A DNA stretch of 64,000 nucleotides from Luteibacter yeojuensis (GTDB lineage Bacteria > Pseudomonadota > Gammaproteobacteria > Xanthomonadales > Rhodanobacteraceae). The notes below the pieces were generated by a model that saw only the letters and a list, made by a program, of their open reading frames with translations, was not told where the DNA came from and ran no database searches. Of the stretch, positions 39,655 to 47,856 are shown piece by piece. The position numbers were made by a program, and so were the translations under genes. Every line of letters begins with the position of its first letter. Position 1 is the stretch's first letter. The DNA lies in NCBI RefSeq assembly GCF_000964085.1, contig NZ_JZRB01000004.1, forward strand, positions 107,248 through 171,247, in the 5' to 3' direction.

Positions 39655-40149
39655 GTAGTAGCCAATTGGAGGCTAGCCAAGATCAGCAACGTTTCGTTAA
39701 GTGCGGATTTGATAGCTCTGCCGACATAGGCTTGTATTTCGTAGTTAGCCTCCTCCCAACACTTATTGATCAATGTCTCTTATTACATTTTTTTCGTTGC
39801 CATCACTGCGAAGTTGAGGCTTGCAGAAGCGCACGTACGCGCGACCACGCGTGAGTGCGCTCCTGCATATCCAGGAGATTTTCGAAGGCGCAGCACGTCA
39901 AATCCGAATCTAGCTCACCAACAATCGGATCCAAGCAAAGCGCAGGAAAGGATGGTCTAGTTCCCGATGCATACCGCGCATGGCCTTCGCCATATTCGTT
40001 CTTAGAATGAGGTGCCGTAGCCGCAACGTCAGCCGATTCGGCTACTAGCGTGGCCAGTCCGTTCATCGATGACGATTGCGAATGCAACTGACAAGCTGAG
40101 CGCGCCCTCATGATCCCGCTCCAATATGTTTCGCGACTACGGATAACCT
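39655..40149. other. Decayed DNA between RHS and the orphan tip
   Basis: About 500 bases of mixed, lower-GC sequence without a convincing gene. Short frames at 39666-39960 are broken by stops; a hydrophobic stretch (INVSYYIFFVAITAKLRLAE, 39766 onward) vaguely resembles the second helix of the immunity proteins and may be a dead copy. A 102-codon minus-strand frame at 39803-40111 has no start signal or family. The region looks like the remains of earlier tip/immunity modules. Confidence 0.5.
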
Positions 40150-40326
40150 ATGCCCAAGTCAAAACTGCCTCTCAATGCCCTGAGGCACGTCACAGCCACA
40201 AAGCTCAGTGGGATGAGACTGAGCTCCATAGCTATACAAAGAATGTTGCAGAGCGCTAGCGCGGTAGCGAATCGATGCGAGGCAACTAAGATTGAGTGGC
40301 CCCATTTCGGCTGTACCGCACAATGA
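40150..40326 (+). pseudogene. Orphan RHS tip remnant
   Basis: A 58-codon frame whose last 23 residues line up with the end of the full RHS protein: ASAVANRCEATKIEW-PHFGC here against ASGIAGRSEVTHVEW-TQCGC there. It lacks the RHS core and stops upstream in frame at 40144. As in the intact pair, its stop overlaps the start of a membrane-protein gene (ATGA). It is best read as a displaced, truncated older tip kept with its immunity gene. Confidence 0.65.
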
Positions 40327-40517
40327 GGCGAATGTCGATATTTCTTAATGCAGGAATCGTTGCCGCAATCGCCCCTGGAATTCTCGTTTTCTTGCCGACG
40401 CAAATTCTTCGCAAAATGGGGCATGACAGCACCGCCGACTTCCTGGTGTTTGATCTAAGTCTAGGCATGATTGTGCAAGCCCTAACGTTCGTCGTGGCCT
40501 ACGTAAAATTCAAATGA
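40323..40517 (+). CDS. Two-helix membrane protein, probable immunity protein 2
   Basis: 64 residues, ATG overlapping the orphan-tip stop. It aligns along its length with the protein at 39418: NAGIVAAIAPGILVFLP, then KMGHDSTADFLVFDLSLGM, then a second helix ending AYVKFK. Longer starts at 40296 are possible but would read through the tip remnant. Probably gives continued resistance to the displaced tip type. Confidence 0.72.
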   Translation: MRRMSIFLNAGIVAAIAPGILVFLPTQILRKMGHDSTADFLVFDLSLGMIVQALTFVVAYVKFK

Positions 40518-40633
40518 GGTAAGACTCGAATGGAACTCGTGACCTTCTCTATCAAAAGCCCTCCTAGAGCATTCGGATGACGCTACAGCAACAAGCCGAC
40601 GATGGCAGGACGCACACGTCAGCGAGGTGGAAA

Positions 40634-40828
40634 ATGAGTCAGGCCTTGCGGCTCATCCACGCAGGATTCGCGGCATCCCTTGCGTCTCTGCTTCTCGTCA
40701 TCGTGCCGTCCCAAGTCCTGGCGGAGTTGGGCTACCACAGGTCGCGCTATATAGCAGACCTCGACTTCTTCCTGCTCCCAATCGTATACACAGCTACCTT
40801 CGTTTTTACGTATAGGCGCATGAGGTGA
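40634..40828 (+). CDS. Two-helix membrane protein, probable immunity protein 3
   Basis: 64 residues. The ATG at 40634 has AGGTGG upstream and gives the same length as its two paralogues; an ATG at 40577 would add 19 polar residues. Sequence LIHAGFAASLASLLLVIVP, ELGYHRSRYIADLDFFLLP and TFVFTYRRMR matches the other two copies in helix-loop-helix layout. No tip remnant could be recognised in the 116 bases before it. Confidence 0.68.
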   Translation: MSQALRLIHAGFAASLASLLLVIVPSQVLAELGYHRSRYIADLDFFLLPIVYTATFVFTYRRMR

Positions 40829-40907
40829 ACGGCGGATGCGGGGATCCTGCTAAGAACTACATCTCTAACTCTATGATCGATAGCGGCTGCAAGGATGGAC
40901 AGGCTTG

Positions 40908-41066
40908 GTGAGAAAGGTATGGATCTACACCGCATTCATTTGTCCGCTGGGCTTTTTCATGGGCTGGATTGACCGGGAATTTGGCGGCCTAGCGCTCTTT
41001 GCGATTGGCTTGCCCTATGTCGTAGTAGCGCGACTCGTTGCAGAGAGGTTTGGGCGCGACCGGTAG
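40908..41066 (+). CDS. Possible 52-residue membrane protein
   Basis: Frame with GTG start (TTG one codon before), coding for two short hydrophobic stretches (WIYTAFICPLGFFMGWI and LALFAIGLPYVVVARLV) and a basic tail. An AAGGATGG and an AGG lie upstream. It is not a clear paralogue of the three immunity proteins. It could be another immunity-type gene or a chance frame. Confidence 0.4.
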   Translation: MRKVWIYTAFICPLGFFMGWIDREFGGLALFAIGLPYVVVARLVAERFGRDR

Positions 41067-41236
41067 GCATCATAGGTCAGCTATGCTCCAGGATCGCCAG
41101 CCTGGGGCATAGCTTATCCGGCAGCGTCTGGCCAAATGGCGGAAGCTTTGAAGCGGCCAGCGGCTCATGTCGCCATCGCCGTGCGGCATGATGTGATGAA
41201 GCAGCCCGGCTGGAACATTTTTCACCAGCGGTGCCA

Positions 41237-41327
41237 GAGCGCGCTTGCGCGCGGTCGCCCACGGGGTGGGCTCCTACAAAAGGGATCGCGCTGTCGGCGC
41301 ACAATCGCGCGCAAGCGCGCTCCCACA
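41237..41327. repeat. Diverged REP pair, GTGGGAGCGCGC type
   Basis: Left unit GAGCGCGCTTGCGCGCGGTC, right inverted unit ATCGCGCGCAAGCGCGCTCC followed by CACATG, with a spacer holding a second partial unit (GTGGGCTCCTACA). It lies between the RHS island and the glycan operon; the preceding 170 bases hold nothing else recognised. Confidence 0.7.
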
Positions 41328-41349
41328 TGGGGGACATGGGGCGAGGGGG

Positions 41350-42483
41350 TTAGGGCGAGGGGGGCATGGTCGACGCCGGCGTGTTGAGGCCTAGCATGGA
41401 CTGGTAGCGCTCGAGGAACGCTGCTGCCGTTGCGTCGGCGTCTTCGCGCAGGGCGCGGCGTTGCGCTTCCGCGGCTAGCCGCAGACGCAGCGCCTCGTCG
41501 AACGCTACCGTCGCGATGGCCAACGCCAGTTCCACGGTGTCGCCCGGTGGCGCCGTGAGGGCGGCGCTGCCATCCCACTCCGCGAAGTGTCCGACGGCGG
41601 TGCCGACCGCGGGTACGCCAAGGACAGCGGCTTCGAGCAGCACGAGGGGCCCGGCTTCGTGGCGCGACGACATGACGAGGAGATCGGCTTCCAGAAGCAA
41701 CGGCCGCAACGCGGCCTGCGTGCGGAACCCGAGGAACGCCACCCTGTCGCCAATGCCCAGCGATTGCGCCAGGCCTTGCACCTGGCCGCCGAGGGTATCG
41801 ACGCCCACCACCTGCAGGGTGAAGGCCACGCCGCGCCCGGCGAGCATGGCCAGCGCGTGGAGCAAGGTGGCCTGGTCCTTCACCGGGTTGAGGCTGGCCA
41901 CGTGGATGAGCCGCAGCGGTGCCTGTGGGCGCTTCCGCGGTGATGCTGGCGGCCAACGCGAAACGTCCACGCCCAGGGGGATGCGCGCGGCACGCACGCC
42001 GAGGCCACGCAGGCAGGAAAGCACCGGCTCACTCGCCGCCGTTACCAGCGAAGCGCGGCGCAGCACCACCGATTCACTCAACCGGCTACGCAATCGCCGC
42101 CGGCCGCCGTAGCCAATATCGTCGAGGGCTACCAACTCGCCGCCAGCGATATGCACCGCATAGGGCACGCCAAGCCACGCGGACGCCATCGCCGCCACCT
42201 GCCCGCACGCGCCCGAAAACAAGGCCTGCAACACATCGAACGGCGCGGCGCGATGTTCGCGGCGTATCGCCAGCACCGAGCGCCACCGCGTCCACCCTTC
42301 CCCGATGTTATGGATCTGCGCACCACGCAACGCCCACCGCGCCGGCCGTGGCTCCTGGTGGAACACGAACACATGCACCTCGTGCCGCCGCGCAAGGCGC
42401 TCGATCAACGCAAGGAAGGTGGGGATCACGCGCTCCTCGCCACCGCGGTCGACGCCACCGGGCAGCACGATGCCGATCTTCAT
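41350..42483 (-). CDS. Glycosyltransferase family 4 protein (last gene of glycan operon)
   Basis: 377-residue GT-B enzyme. N-terminal MKIGIVLPGGVDRGGEERVIP, then the C-terminal nucleotide-sugar half LRLIHVASLNPVKDQATLLHA and the acidic motif MSSRHEAGPLVLLEAAVLGVP (E-x7-E pattern). It transfers a sugar with retention onto a lipid-linked glycan at the cytoplasmic face. ATGA overlap with the preceding GT4 gene. Donor and acceptor cannot be read. Confidence 0.9.
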   Translation of the reverse strand: MKIGIVLPGGVDRGGEERVIPTFLALIERLARRHEVHVFVFHQEPRPARWALRGAQIHNIGEGWTRWRSVLAIRREHRAAPFDVLQALFSGACGQVAAMASAWLGVPYAVHIAGGELVALDDIGYGGRRRLRSRLSESVVLRRASLVTAASEPVLSCLRGLGVRAARIPLGVDVSRWPPASPRKRPQAPLRLIHVASLNPVKDQATLLHALAMLAGRGVAFTLQVVGVDTLGGQVQGLAQSLGIGDRVAFLGFRTQAALRPLLLEADLLVMSSRHEAGPLVLLEAAVLGVPAVGTAVGHFAEWDGSAALTAPPGDTVELALAIATVAFDEALRLRLAAEAQRRALREDADATAAAFLERYQSMLGLNTPASTMPPSP

Positions 42484-43604
42484 GCGCGGCGCCTGCGCGC
42501 ATCGGCAAGCTGCGCGTACGCCGCGGCCCAGCGCCGGCCCATCGCGGGAAATGACAGGTACTGCTGGAAATACTCGCGAACCAGCTCGCGTGGCGGCTGC
42601 GAGCGTGCGACGGCCAGCAAGGCGTCGCCGCAGCGCGCGCCGTCGCCCGCGGGGTAAAGCCGCCCCACCGCCCCGTTGCCGGTCAGCTCGCGGAACGATG
42701 GGATATCCGTCACCACGGGCACCGTGCCGCAAGCCATGGCTTCCAGCAGGGCGAAGCCGCAGCTTTCGGCATGGCTGCCGCTGACGTAGATATCCGCTGC
42801 GCGCATCAACGTCTCGACCTCGCCGTGCGGCACGCTGCCGATGAGGCGCACGCGCCCGGTGAGCCGGGTGTCGCCGTCAATCCGTGCGCGCACGGCATCA
42901 AGCAACGGCGCACGGCCGTAGACACAGTGCAGCCGCGCCCCCGGCACCTCGGCGGCCAGGCGGGCGAACCCGTCCAGCACCGCCAGCGGGTCCTTGTTCT
43001 CGTTCAGGTGGCCCACCCACGCGACGGCCGGTGCGCCGTCCACGCCGGACGCCGCGCGGGCGGCGTCACGTTGGCCAGGGGTGAACCGGCAACTGGATTC
43101 GGGGATGGCGAATACGCGCAGCGCCGGCGGGAACAGCCCCGCCGCCTGGAAACGCTGGGCAAGCAGCGGTGCGGTGAAGGCCACCGCGTCCACGCTGCGC
43201 ATCCAGCGCCGCCACGCCGGGCGGCGCCACCAGTTCGGCACGCGGTCGGCGTGGTCCTGGAGGAGGATTGGCAAGGCGGGCAGCGCGTGCGCGATGGCCG
43301 CGGCCTCCTCGGCACAGGCCAGGCTATGGATATGCAGCACGTCCGGCATGCGCGTGCGCAATAGGTCCGCGACGCGCCTGCCCCGCGCACGCGGCGAGGT
43401 GGCATCGCGCAGGTCGACGAACACGTAGTCGATGCCGTGCCGCGTGAACCGTGTGTCGTGGTCGGCCGCCTGCAGCACGGTGACCCGCGGGCCACCCGCG
43501 GCCACCGCCTCGGGGATATCCGCCAGCGACGTCCAGTGCAGGAACAGCTCCGCCGGCGGCATGCCGGCAGGCGCGGGGTGGAGGTTGAGCTGCACGACGC
43601 GCAT
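42480..43604 (-). CDS. Glycosyltransferase family 4 protein
   Basis: 374-residue GT-B enzyme with PDVLHIHSLACAEEAAA in the acceptor half and VAWVGHLNENKDPLAVLDGF plus SGSHAESCGFALLEAMACG (E-x7-E) in the donor half. The start MRVVQLNLHP at 43604 is eleven bases after the radical SAM stop. Works with the neighbouring GT4 and GT2 enzymes on the same glycan, by context. Confidence 0.9.
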   Translation of the reverse strand: MRVVQLNLHPAPAGMPPAELFLHWTSLADIPEAVAAGGPRVTVLQAADHDTRFTRHGIDYVFVDLRDATSPRARGRRVADLLRTRMPDVLHIHSLACAEEAAAIAHALPALPILLQDHADRVPNWWRRPAWRRWMRSVDAVAFTAPLLAQRFQAAGLFPPALRVFAIPESSCRFTPGQRDAARAASGVDGAPAVAWVGHLNENKDPLAVLDGFARLAAEVPGARLHCVYGRAPLLDAVRARIDGDTRLTGRVRLIGSVPHGEVETLMRAADIYVSGSHAESCGFALLEAMACGTVPVVTDIPSFRELTGNGAVGRLYPAGDGARCGDALLAVARSQPPRELVREYFQQYLSFPAMGRRWAAAYAQLADARRRRA

Positions 43605-43615
43605 GGGCGGCGCGG

Positions 43616-45121
43616 CTAGATGCCGGCGACCTGCGGCAGGCGAAGCTTCACCAGCCGGTTGGCCAGGTTCAGTTCCCACGGCTTGTCGTAGCGGCGGCGC
43701 TGGTAACGCCACGCGGCCAGCGCACTCAGCCCGCGCTTGGCCCAGGGTGGCGAGCGCATGTCCTGCACGGTGGGGAAGCGGCAGCGCAGCACGGTGACGA
43801 AATCCTGGATGTGCCGGCGCAGGTCGTCCGTGAGCCACGGGGCGTCGGCGTGGCAGGCGTAGTCCACCCAGCGCTTCTCGGTCCATTCCTCGGGCGAGGA
43901 GGGGAACACCACGGGCTCGCCGTGCATGTCAAGCAGTGGTGTCGACGCGCGCTTGCCGCGATCCTTCTCGTGCTTGCTGCTTTCCCGCAGCGGCGTGTAG
44001 ATGTACACGATGATCTCGGACGCCGGGTTGATGCGCTTCAGTTCACGGATGAACTCGAACGTGTGCTCGGTTTCTTCCACGGTGTTCTCCGGCGGCGCCA
44101 CCATGAACGAGAGCTCCGGGATCACGCCGTGGCGGCGGCACAACTCGGCCACCTCCAGCGTCTGGTCGGGGCGCGTGCCCTTGCGGATCTCCTTCAGCAT
44201 CGCCCCGCTGGGCGATTCGGCGCCGATGTAGGCCATGCGCAGCTTGCTCTTGCGCACCCGCTTCCACGTGCTCTCCGACATGTTCAGCAGCGCATCGCTG
44301 CGGGCATAGCACCACCACGGCAGTTCGTGCTTCGCCATCACATCGAGGAGCGGGATCATGTCTTCTTCGCGGTCGAAGAAGTTGTGGTCGAAATACTGGA
44401 TGGAATCCGCGCCCAGCGTGTGTTTCAGGTACGACAGGTCGCGGTCGAGGCGCGCGGCGGCGGGCAACTGCGTGGTGCCGCCGAACATCGCCGCCACGCC
44501 GCAGAACGTGCAGCGGAAGCGGCAGCCGATGGCGGCCTGGTGCGCGGCGGTGCGGCGGCCGAGAAAGGTACGTGCGAGGTAACGCCGCGGATCGCCCAGC
44601 TTGTCATAGGGCAGGACGATGCCCGGGTCGTCGAGGTGGAACTTCCGGTTCGGGTTGTGCACCACATTGCCATCGGCATCCTTCCACGACATGCCCGCGA
44701 TGCGCGACACGTCGCGCCCCGGGCGCGCCAGCGCCGCGATGAGGTCGGGCATGGTTTCCTCGCCCTGCCCGCGCACGGCGTAATCCACGTAGGGCGCGGA
44801 CAACGCCGTATCGGTATACAGCGTGGGGAAGTACCCGCCCCAGATGATGGGCAACCGGGGAAAATGCTCGCGCACGGCCTTCGACACCGCGATGGAAGGC
44901 GCCATCTGCGGGCCACCCATGACGCTGATGCCCACGGCATCCACGTTGTTTTCGACGATGGCACGCAAGGTGGCGTCGACGATGTCGCGGTCGATATTGC
45001 CGTCGACGATGGTGCTGCCGCCGAAGCGGTCGAGCGTCACCGAGAGGTTGAGCAACGCGAGCGGAAAGCGCGCGCTTTGCCGGGAGGTGATCGTCGGGTT
45101 GACCAGCAGGGTATGGGGCAT
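43616..45121 (-). CDS. B12-binding-domain radical SAM protein in glycan operon
   Basis: 501 residues. The N-terminal cobalamin-binding-like domain (about 1-150) shows SVMGGPQMAPSIAV and IIWGGYFPTLYTD; the radical SAM motif is CRFRCTFCG near residue 200, followed by YIGAESPSGAMLKEIRKG. Such proteins act as methylases or perform C-C chemistry on lipids, hopanoids or natural products. Radical SAM enzymes are unusual in Wzx/Wzy operons. It sits ten bases after a methyltransferase gene; the pair may decorate a sugar or a lipid carrier. Confidence 0.92.
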   Translation of the reverse strand: MPHTLLVNPTITSRQSARFPLALLNLSVTLDRFGGSTIVDGNIDRDIVDATLRAIVENNVDAVGISVMGGPQMAPSIAVSKAVREHFPRLPIIWGGYFPTLYTDTALSAPYVDYAVRGQGEETMPDLIAALARPGRDVSRIAGMSWKDADGNVVHNPNRKFHLDDPGIVLPYDKLGDPRRYLARTFLGRRTAAHQAAIGCRFRCTFCGVAAMFGGTTQLPAAARLDRDLSYLKHTLGADSIQYFDHNFFDREEDMIPLLDVMAKHELPWWCYARSDALLNMSESTWKRVRKSKLRMAYIGAESPSGAMLKEIRKGTRPDQTLEVAELCRRHGVIPELSFMVAPPENTVEETEHTFEFIRELKRINPASEIIVYIYTPLRESSKHEKDRGKRASTPLLDMHGEPVVFPSSPEEWTEKRWVDYACHADAPWLTDDLRRHIQDFVTVLRCRFPTVQDMRSPPWAKRGLSALAAWRYQRRRYDKPWELNLANRLVKLRLPQVAGI

Positions 45122-45131
45122 GGGGAAGTCG

Positions 45132-45833
45132 TCAGGCAGCGAGGCGGCGCAGGCGCAGCACCAGGGCCACGGGCACGTCGAGGGCCACGGGGTCGAAACG
45201 GGCGCCCGGCGGGATATCCGCGGGATCGAGCAGGGGTTCGGCCACGGCATCGATGGCGAGGCCGGCACGGGCGCACGCGGCATGCCAATGGCTGTAGTAG
45301 TAGGTGGCGTGGCGCACGGCATAGCGCTGGCCGTCGGCACGGAAATCGCGACGCCAGCCGAGGGCTGCGCCCACGGGATGGAAGTCGCTGGCCACCAGGG
45401 TCGCGCCCGGCCGCGTGACGCGGGCGAACTCGCGCAGCACGGCGTCGAGGTCGTCGACATGGCCCACGGCCAGGCCGGACAGCAACACGTCGACGCTGGC
45501 CGACGGCACCGGCAAGGCCGCCAGGTCGCCCTGCGCCAGTGCCATGCGCGCATCGGCCGGCGCGTCGTCGAACAGTGCCGTGGCGCGCGACAGCATGGGC
45601 GCGGAAAGATCGACGCCCACCAGCGTCGTCGCGCCGCGCGCCATCGCGTGGCGCAGGTATCGACCACTGCCGCAGCCGGCATCCAGCACGCGCAGCCCGT
45701 CGAGCCGCGGAGGCATCAACGCCAGCATCGCGCGCTCTTCCGCATGCATGAGGGGGTTGTGGGCGTGCGCAGGGTACGAGGCCGCCCACAGCGCATAGGC
45801 CGGCGCCGGATCGAGGACCGGTGTCGCGTCCAT
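45132..45833 (-). CDS. Class I SAM-dependent methyltransferase
   Basis: 233 residues. Motif I VLDAGCGSGRYLRHA, acidic residue in LVGVDLSAPML, motif II GDLAALPVPSASVDVLLSGL. BioC-like in layout but found in a glycan operon with amidohydrolase and radical SAM genes. Start overlaps the previous stop (TGATG). The methyl acceptor is unknown. Confidence 0.88.
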   Translation of the reverse strand: MDATPVLDPAPAYALWAASYPAHAHNPLMHAEERAMLALMPPRLDGLRVLDAGCGSGRYLRHAMARGATTLVGVDLSAPMLSRATALFDDAPADARMALAQGDLAALPVPSASVDVLLSGLAVGHVDDLDAVLREFARVTRPGATLVASDFHPVGAALGWRRDFRADGQRYAVRHATYYYSHWHAACARAGLAIDAVAEPLLDPADIPPGARFDPVALDVPVALVLRLRRLAA

Positions 45834-47023
45834 CAGTGCACCCTCCGCGCGAGTTCGAAGCCGGGTTCCAGCGCCATCAGCGCGGGCTCGGCCAGCCTTG
45901 CGTCCACGAGCTTGGGCCGGCCATCGAGCGTGACGGCCACGGTCGGTACGCCCACGGCGGCGAACCAGTAGCCCAGGTCCGGGTCCGCGATGCAGGGCTT
46001 GCCACCACGCACGACGGCACGAAGATCCGCGCGGCGGACACCCTCAAGCGCAGCCGACGCCGACTTCGCCCGGTCGGCCACCACGATGAAATCCGCGCCC
46101 TTGCCGGCGTCCAGCGTCCCATGCCCATCCAGCCGCAGGATGCGCGCGGCCGCTTCGGTCACAAGCGAAAGCGCACTCGGCGCAGGGAGCTCGTCGCGTT
46201 CGCGCACGCCGCACAGCTCGTCGAGCAGGTCGCGCGCGCCCGACAACCGCGAATCACTCCCCAGCGCAAGCCTGCCCGCCGCCGCCAGGCGGCGCGGATC
46301 CAGCGTGGTGCCCAGCAGGTTGCGATTGCTGGCCGGGCACCACACGACGGCGGCGCCGCGTTCGATGACACGCGCCATGTGTTCCTCGCCAAGCCCCACG
46401 CCGTGCACGAGCACGCTGTTGGCGGCGAGGCAGCCGAGCTGGTCGAGCGCATCCAGCTCGGCGCGCGCCACGGCATCGCTGCCTTCCGCGAGATGGATGA
46501 CCCAGGGACGGTCAGCGGGCGTCGCATCGAAACTCTCGCGCACCGGGGGGCCGTACGAGCCATGGCCCAGCGCATAGCTCCACCCTGCCCCGCGCAGCAG
46601 CGCCACGGGGAAGTCCGGCGCATCCAGTGCCGCATGCCACGGATCGTGGTGCGCGACACAGGTGGTGCCCGCCAGCAGGTTCTTCAGCGCGCCGTGGCGC
46701 AGGCGAACCTCCTTGGGCACGGCCAGCGCGGCTTTCACGTCGGCGTGCTCGAAATGCGCCTGGAACGCGTCGATCCACGCATAGCTGTTGGGGAATACCG
46801 CGCCACCCGGCAGCGGCGGCACGCAGTTCTGCTGCAGGTGGTCGTGCGCGTTGATAAGCCCGGGCAGCGTGGCATGGTCGCGCAGGTCCACGTCCACGGC
46901 GCCCCGTGGCGCCCGCGCCGCGAACCGCGTGCCGGCCACTGCCGGGGCAAGGCGCGAAACGCCCCCTGCCGTGACGGCGATGGCGCCGCGCAGGACGGCG
47001 CCCGTGGCGCGTGGGGTGCTCAA
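45833..47023 (-). CDS. Metal-dependent amidohydrolase (cytosine deaminase/imidazolonepropionase-like)
   Basis: 396-residue amidohydrolase-superfamily enzyme. Ligand motifs in order: INAHDHLQQN (HxH), WVIHLAEGSD, LVHGVGLGEEH and GSDSRLSG (metal Asp). A small beta sandwich made of both termini (VDVDLRDHATLPG and LDAGKGADFIVV) is typical. It should hydrolyse a C-N bond, deaminating a heterocycle or opening a ring. Its place between two methyltransferases in a glycan operon is unusual and suggests maturation of a cyclic or amidated group. ATGA overlap upstream. Confidence 0.88.
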   Translation of the reverse strand: MSTPRATGAVLRGAIAVTAGGVSRLAPAVAGTRFAARAPRGAVDVDLRDHATLPGLINAHDHLQQNCVPPLPGGAVFPNSYAWIDAFQAHFEHADVKAALAVPKEVRLRHGALKNLLAGTTCVAHHDPWHAALDAPDFPVALLRGAGWSYALGHGSYGPPVRESFDATPADRPWVIHLAEGSDAVARAELDALDQLGCLAANSVLVHGVGLGEEHMARVIERGAAVVWCPASNRNLLGTTLDPRRLAAAGRLALGSDSRLSGARDLLDELCGVRERDELPAPSALSLVTEAAARILRLDGHGTLDAGKGADFIVVADRAKSASAALEGVRRADLRAVVRGGKPCIADPDLGYWFAAVGVPTVAVTLDGRPKLVDARLAEPALMALEPGFELARRVH

Positions 47024-47856
47024 CGGCGGTGCATCACGATGAGGAAATGATCGCCCATGTCGCGCAGCAGGGGCGCGCCGCCGAAGCGATCGTCCAGGCG
47101 GCCCAGGCGCTCGTAGAACGCGGGCCGGCGGCGGACGCGGTCCACCATGTACGGCGGCGGCATGAACAGGCTCAGCGCGCGGTAGCGGCTTAGCGTGAAG
47201 TGCTCGGCGAACGCCGCGTAGAACTCACGCGGGAAGTAGTAATAGGTCCAGATCGTGTGCTTGTTCATGCCCACGGGCGTGACGCCGCGGTTGCCGCGCA
47301 CCAGCGCCCGGCGGAAGCGCCCGCGCATGGCGTAGTGGCCCACTTCCCACGGGCACACGCGGCCGATCACCGAGAACACCAGCGAGCCGCCGGGGCGGAC
47401 CAGGCGCGCGCACTGCGCCGCCACCGCCTTCATGTCGGGTGCGCAGTTCAACGGCCCGAAGTTGGAATAGATGCCGTCGTAGGTGCCATCGAGGCGGTCG
47501 AGCTCCTGCACGCCGACATGCACGGCCTCCATGCGCGACGACACGCCCGCCGCTTCCGCGCGCTCGCGTGCCCGCTCCACCATCCGTGGAGACCAGTCGC
47601 TGGCCGTGACGTGGAAGCGGCTGCGGGCGAACTCCACGGCGTCGATGCCCGTGCCGCAGCCCAGGTCGAGCAACCGCGAGCCGGCCGGGAGCTCGTCGCG
47701 CACCGTGGCCCACAGGGTGAGCCGCATGCGCTGGATAAGTTCATTGTTACCGCGCGGGCCGTCGTAGTCGGCGGCGACGCTGTCGAAGGCTTCCTGCGTT
47801 TCGCGCAGGCGTAGCTCAAGCGGCGTCGGCGTTGCCAGGTCGTGCCTCATGTCCAT
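47020..47856 (-). CDS. Class I SAM-dependent methyltransferase, head of a sub-operon
   Basis: 278 residues. Motif I LLDLGCGTGIDAVEFA, acidic loop VTASDWSPRMVE, post-I VGVQELDRLDGTYDGI. The ATG at 47856 has GGAG eight bases upstream. Its first 41 bases overlap the end of wzz, and its own ECF-type promoter (47889-47917) lies inside wzz, so this gene and the following amidohydrolase, methyltransferase, radical SAM and two GT4 genes can be transcribed apart from the rest. Confidence 0.9.
   Translation of the reverse strand: MDMRHDLATPTPLELRLRETQEAFDSVAADYDGPRGNNELIQRMRLTLWATVRDELPAGSRLLDLGCGTGIDAVEFARSRFHVTASDWSPRMVERARERAEAAGVSSRMEAVHVGVQELDRLDGTYDGIYSNFGPLNCAPDMKAVAAQCARLVRPGGSLVFSVIGRVCPWEVGHYAMRGRFRRALVRGNRGVTPVGMNKHTIWTYYYFPREFYAAFAEHFTLSRYRALSLFMPPPYMVDRVRRRPAFYERLGRLDDRFGGAPLLRDMGDHFLIVMHRR

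Noticed and set aside
39803..40111. 102-codon minus-strand frame in the RHS island
   Set aside because: No ribosome site, no family, and no sign of coding bias compared with the other frames there.
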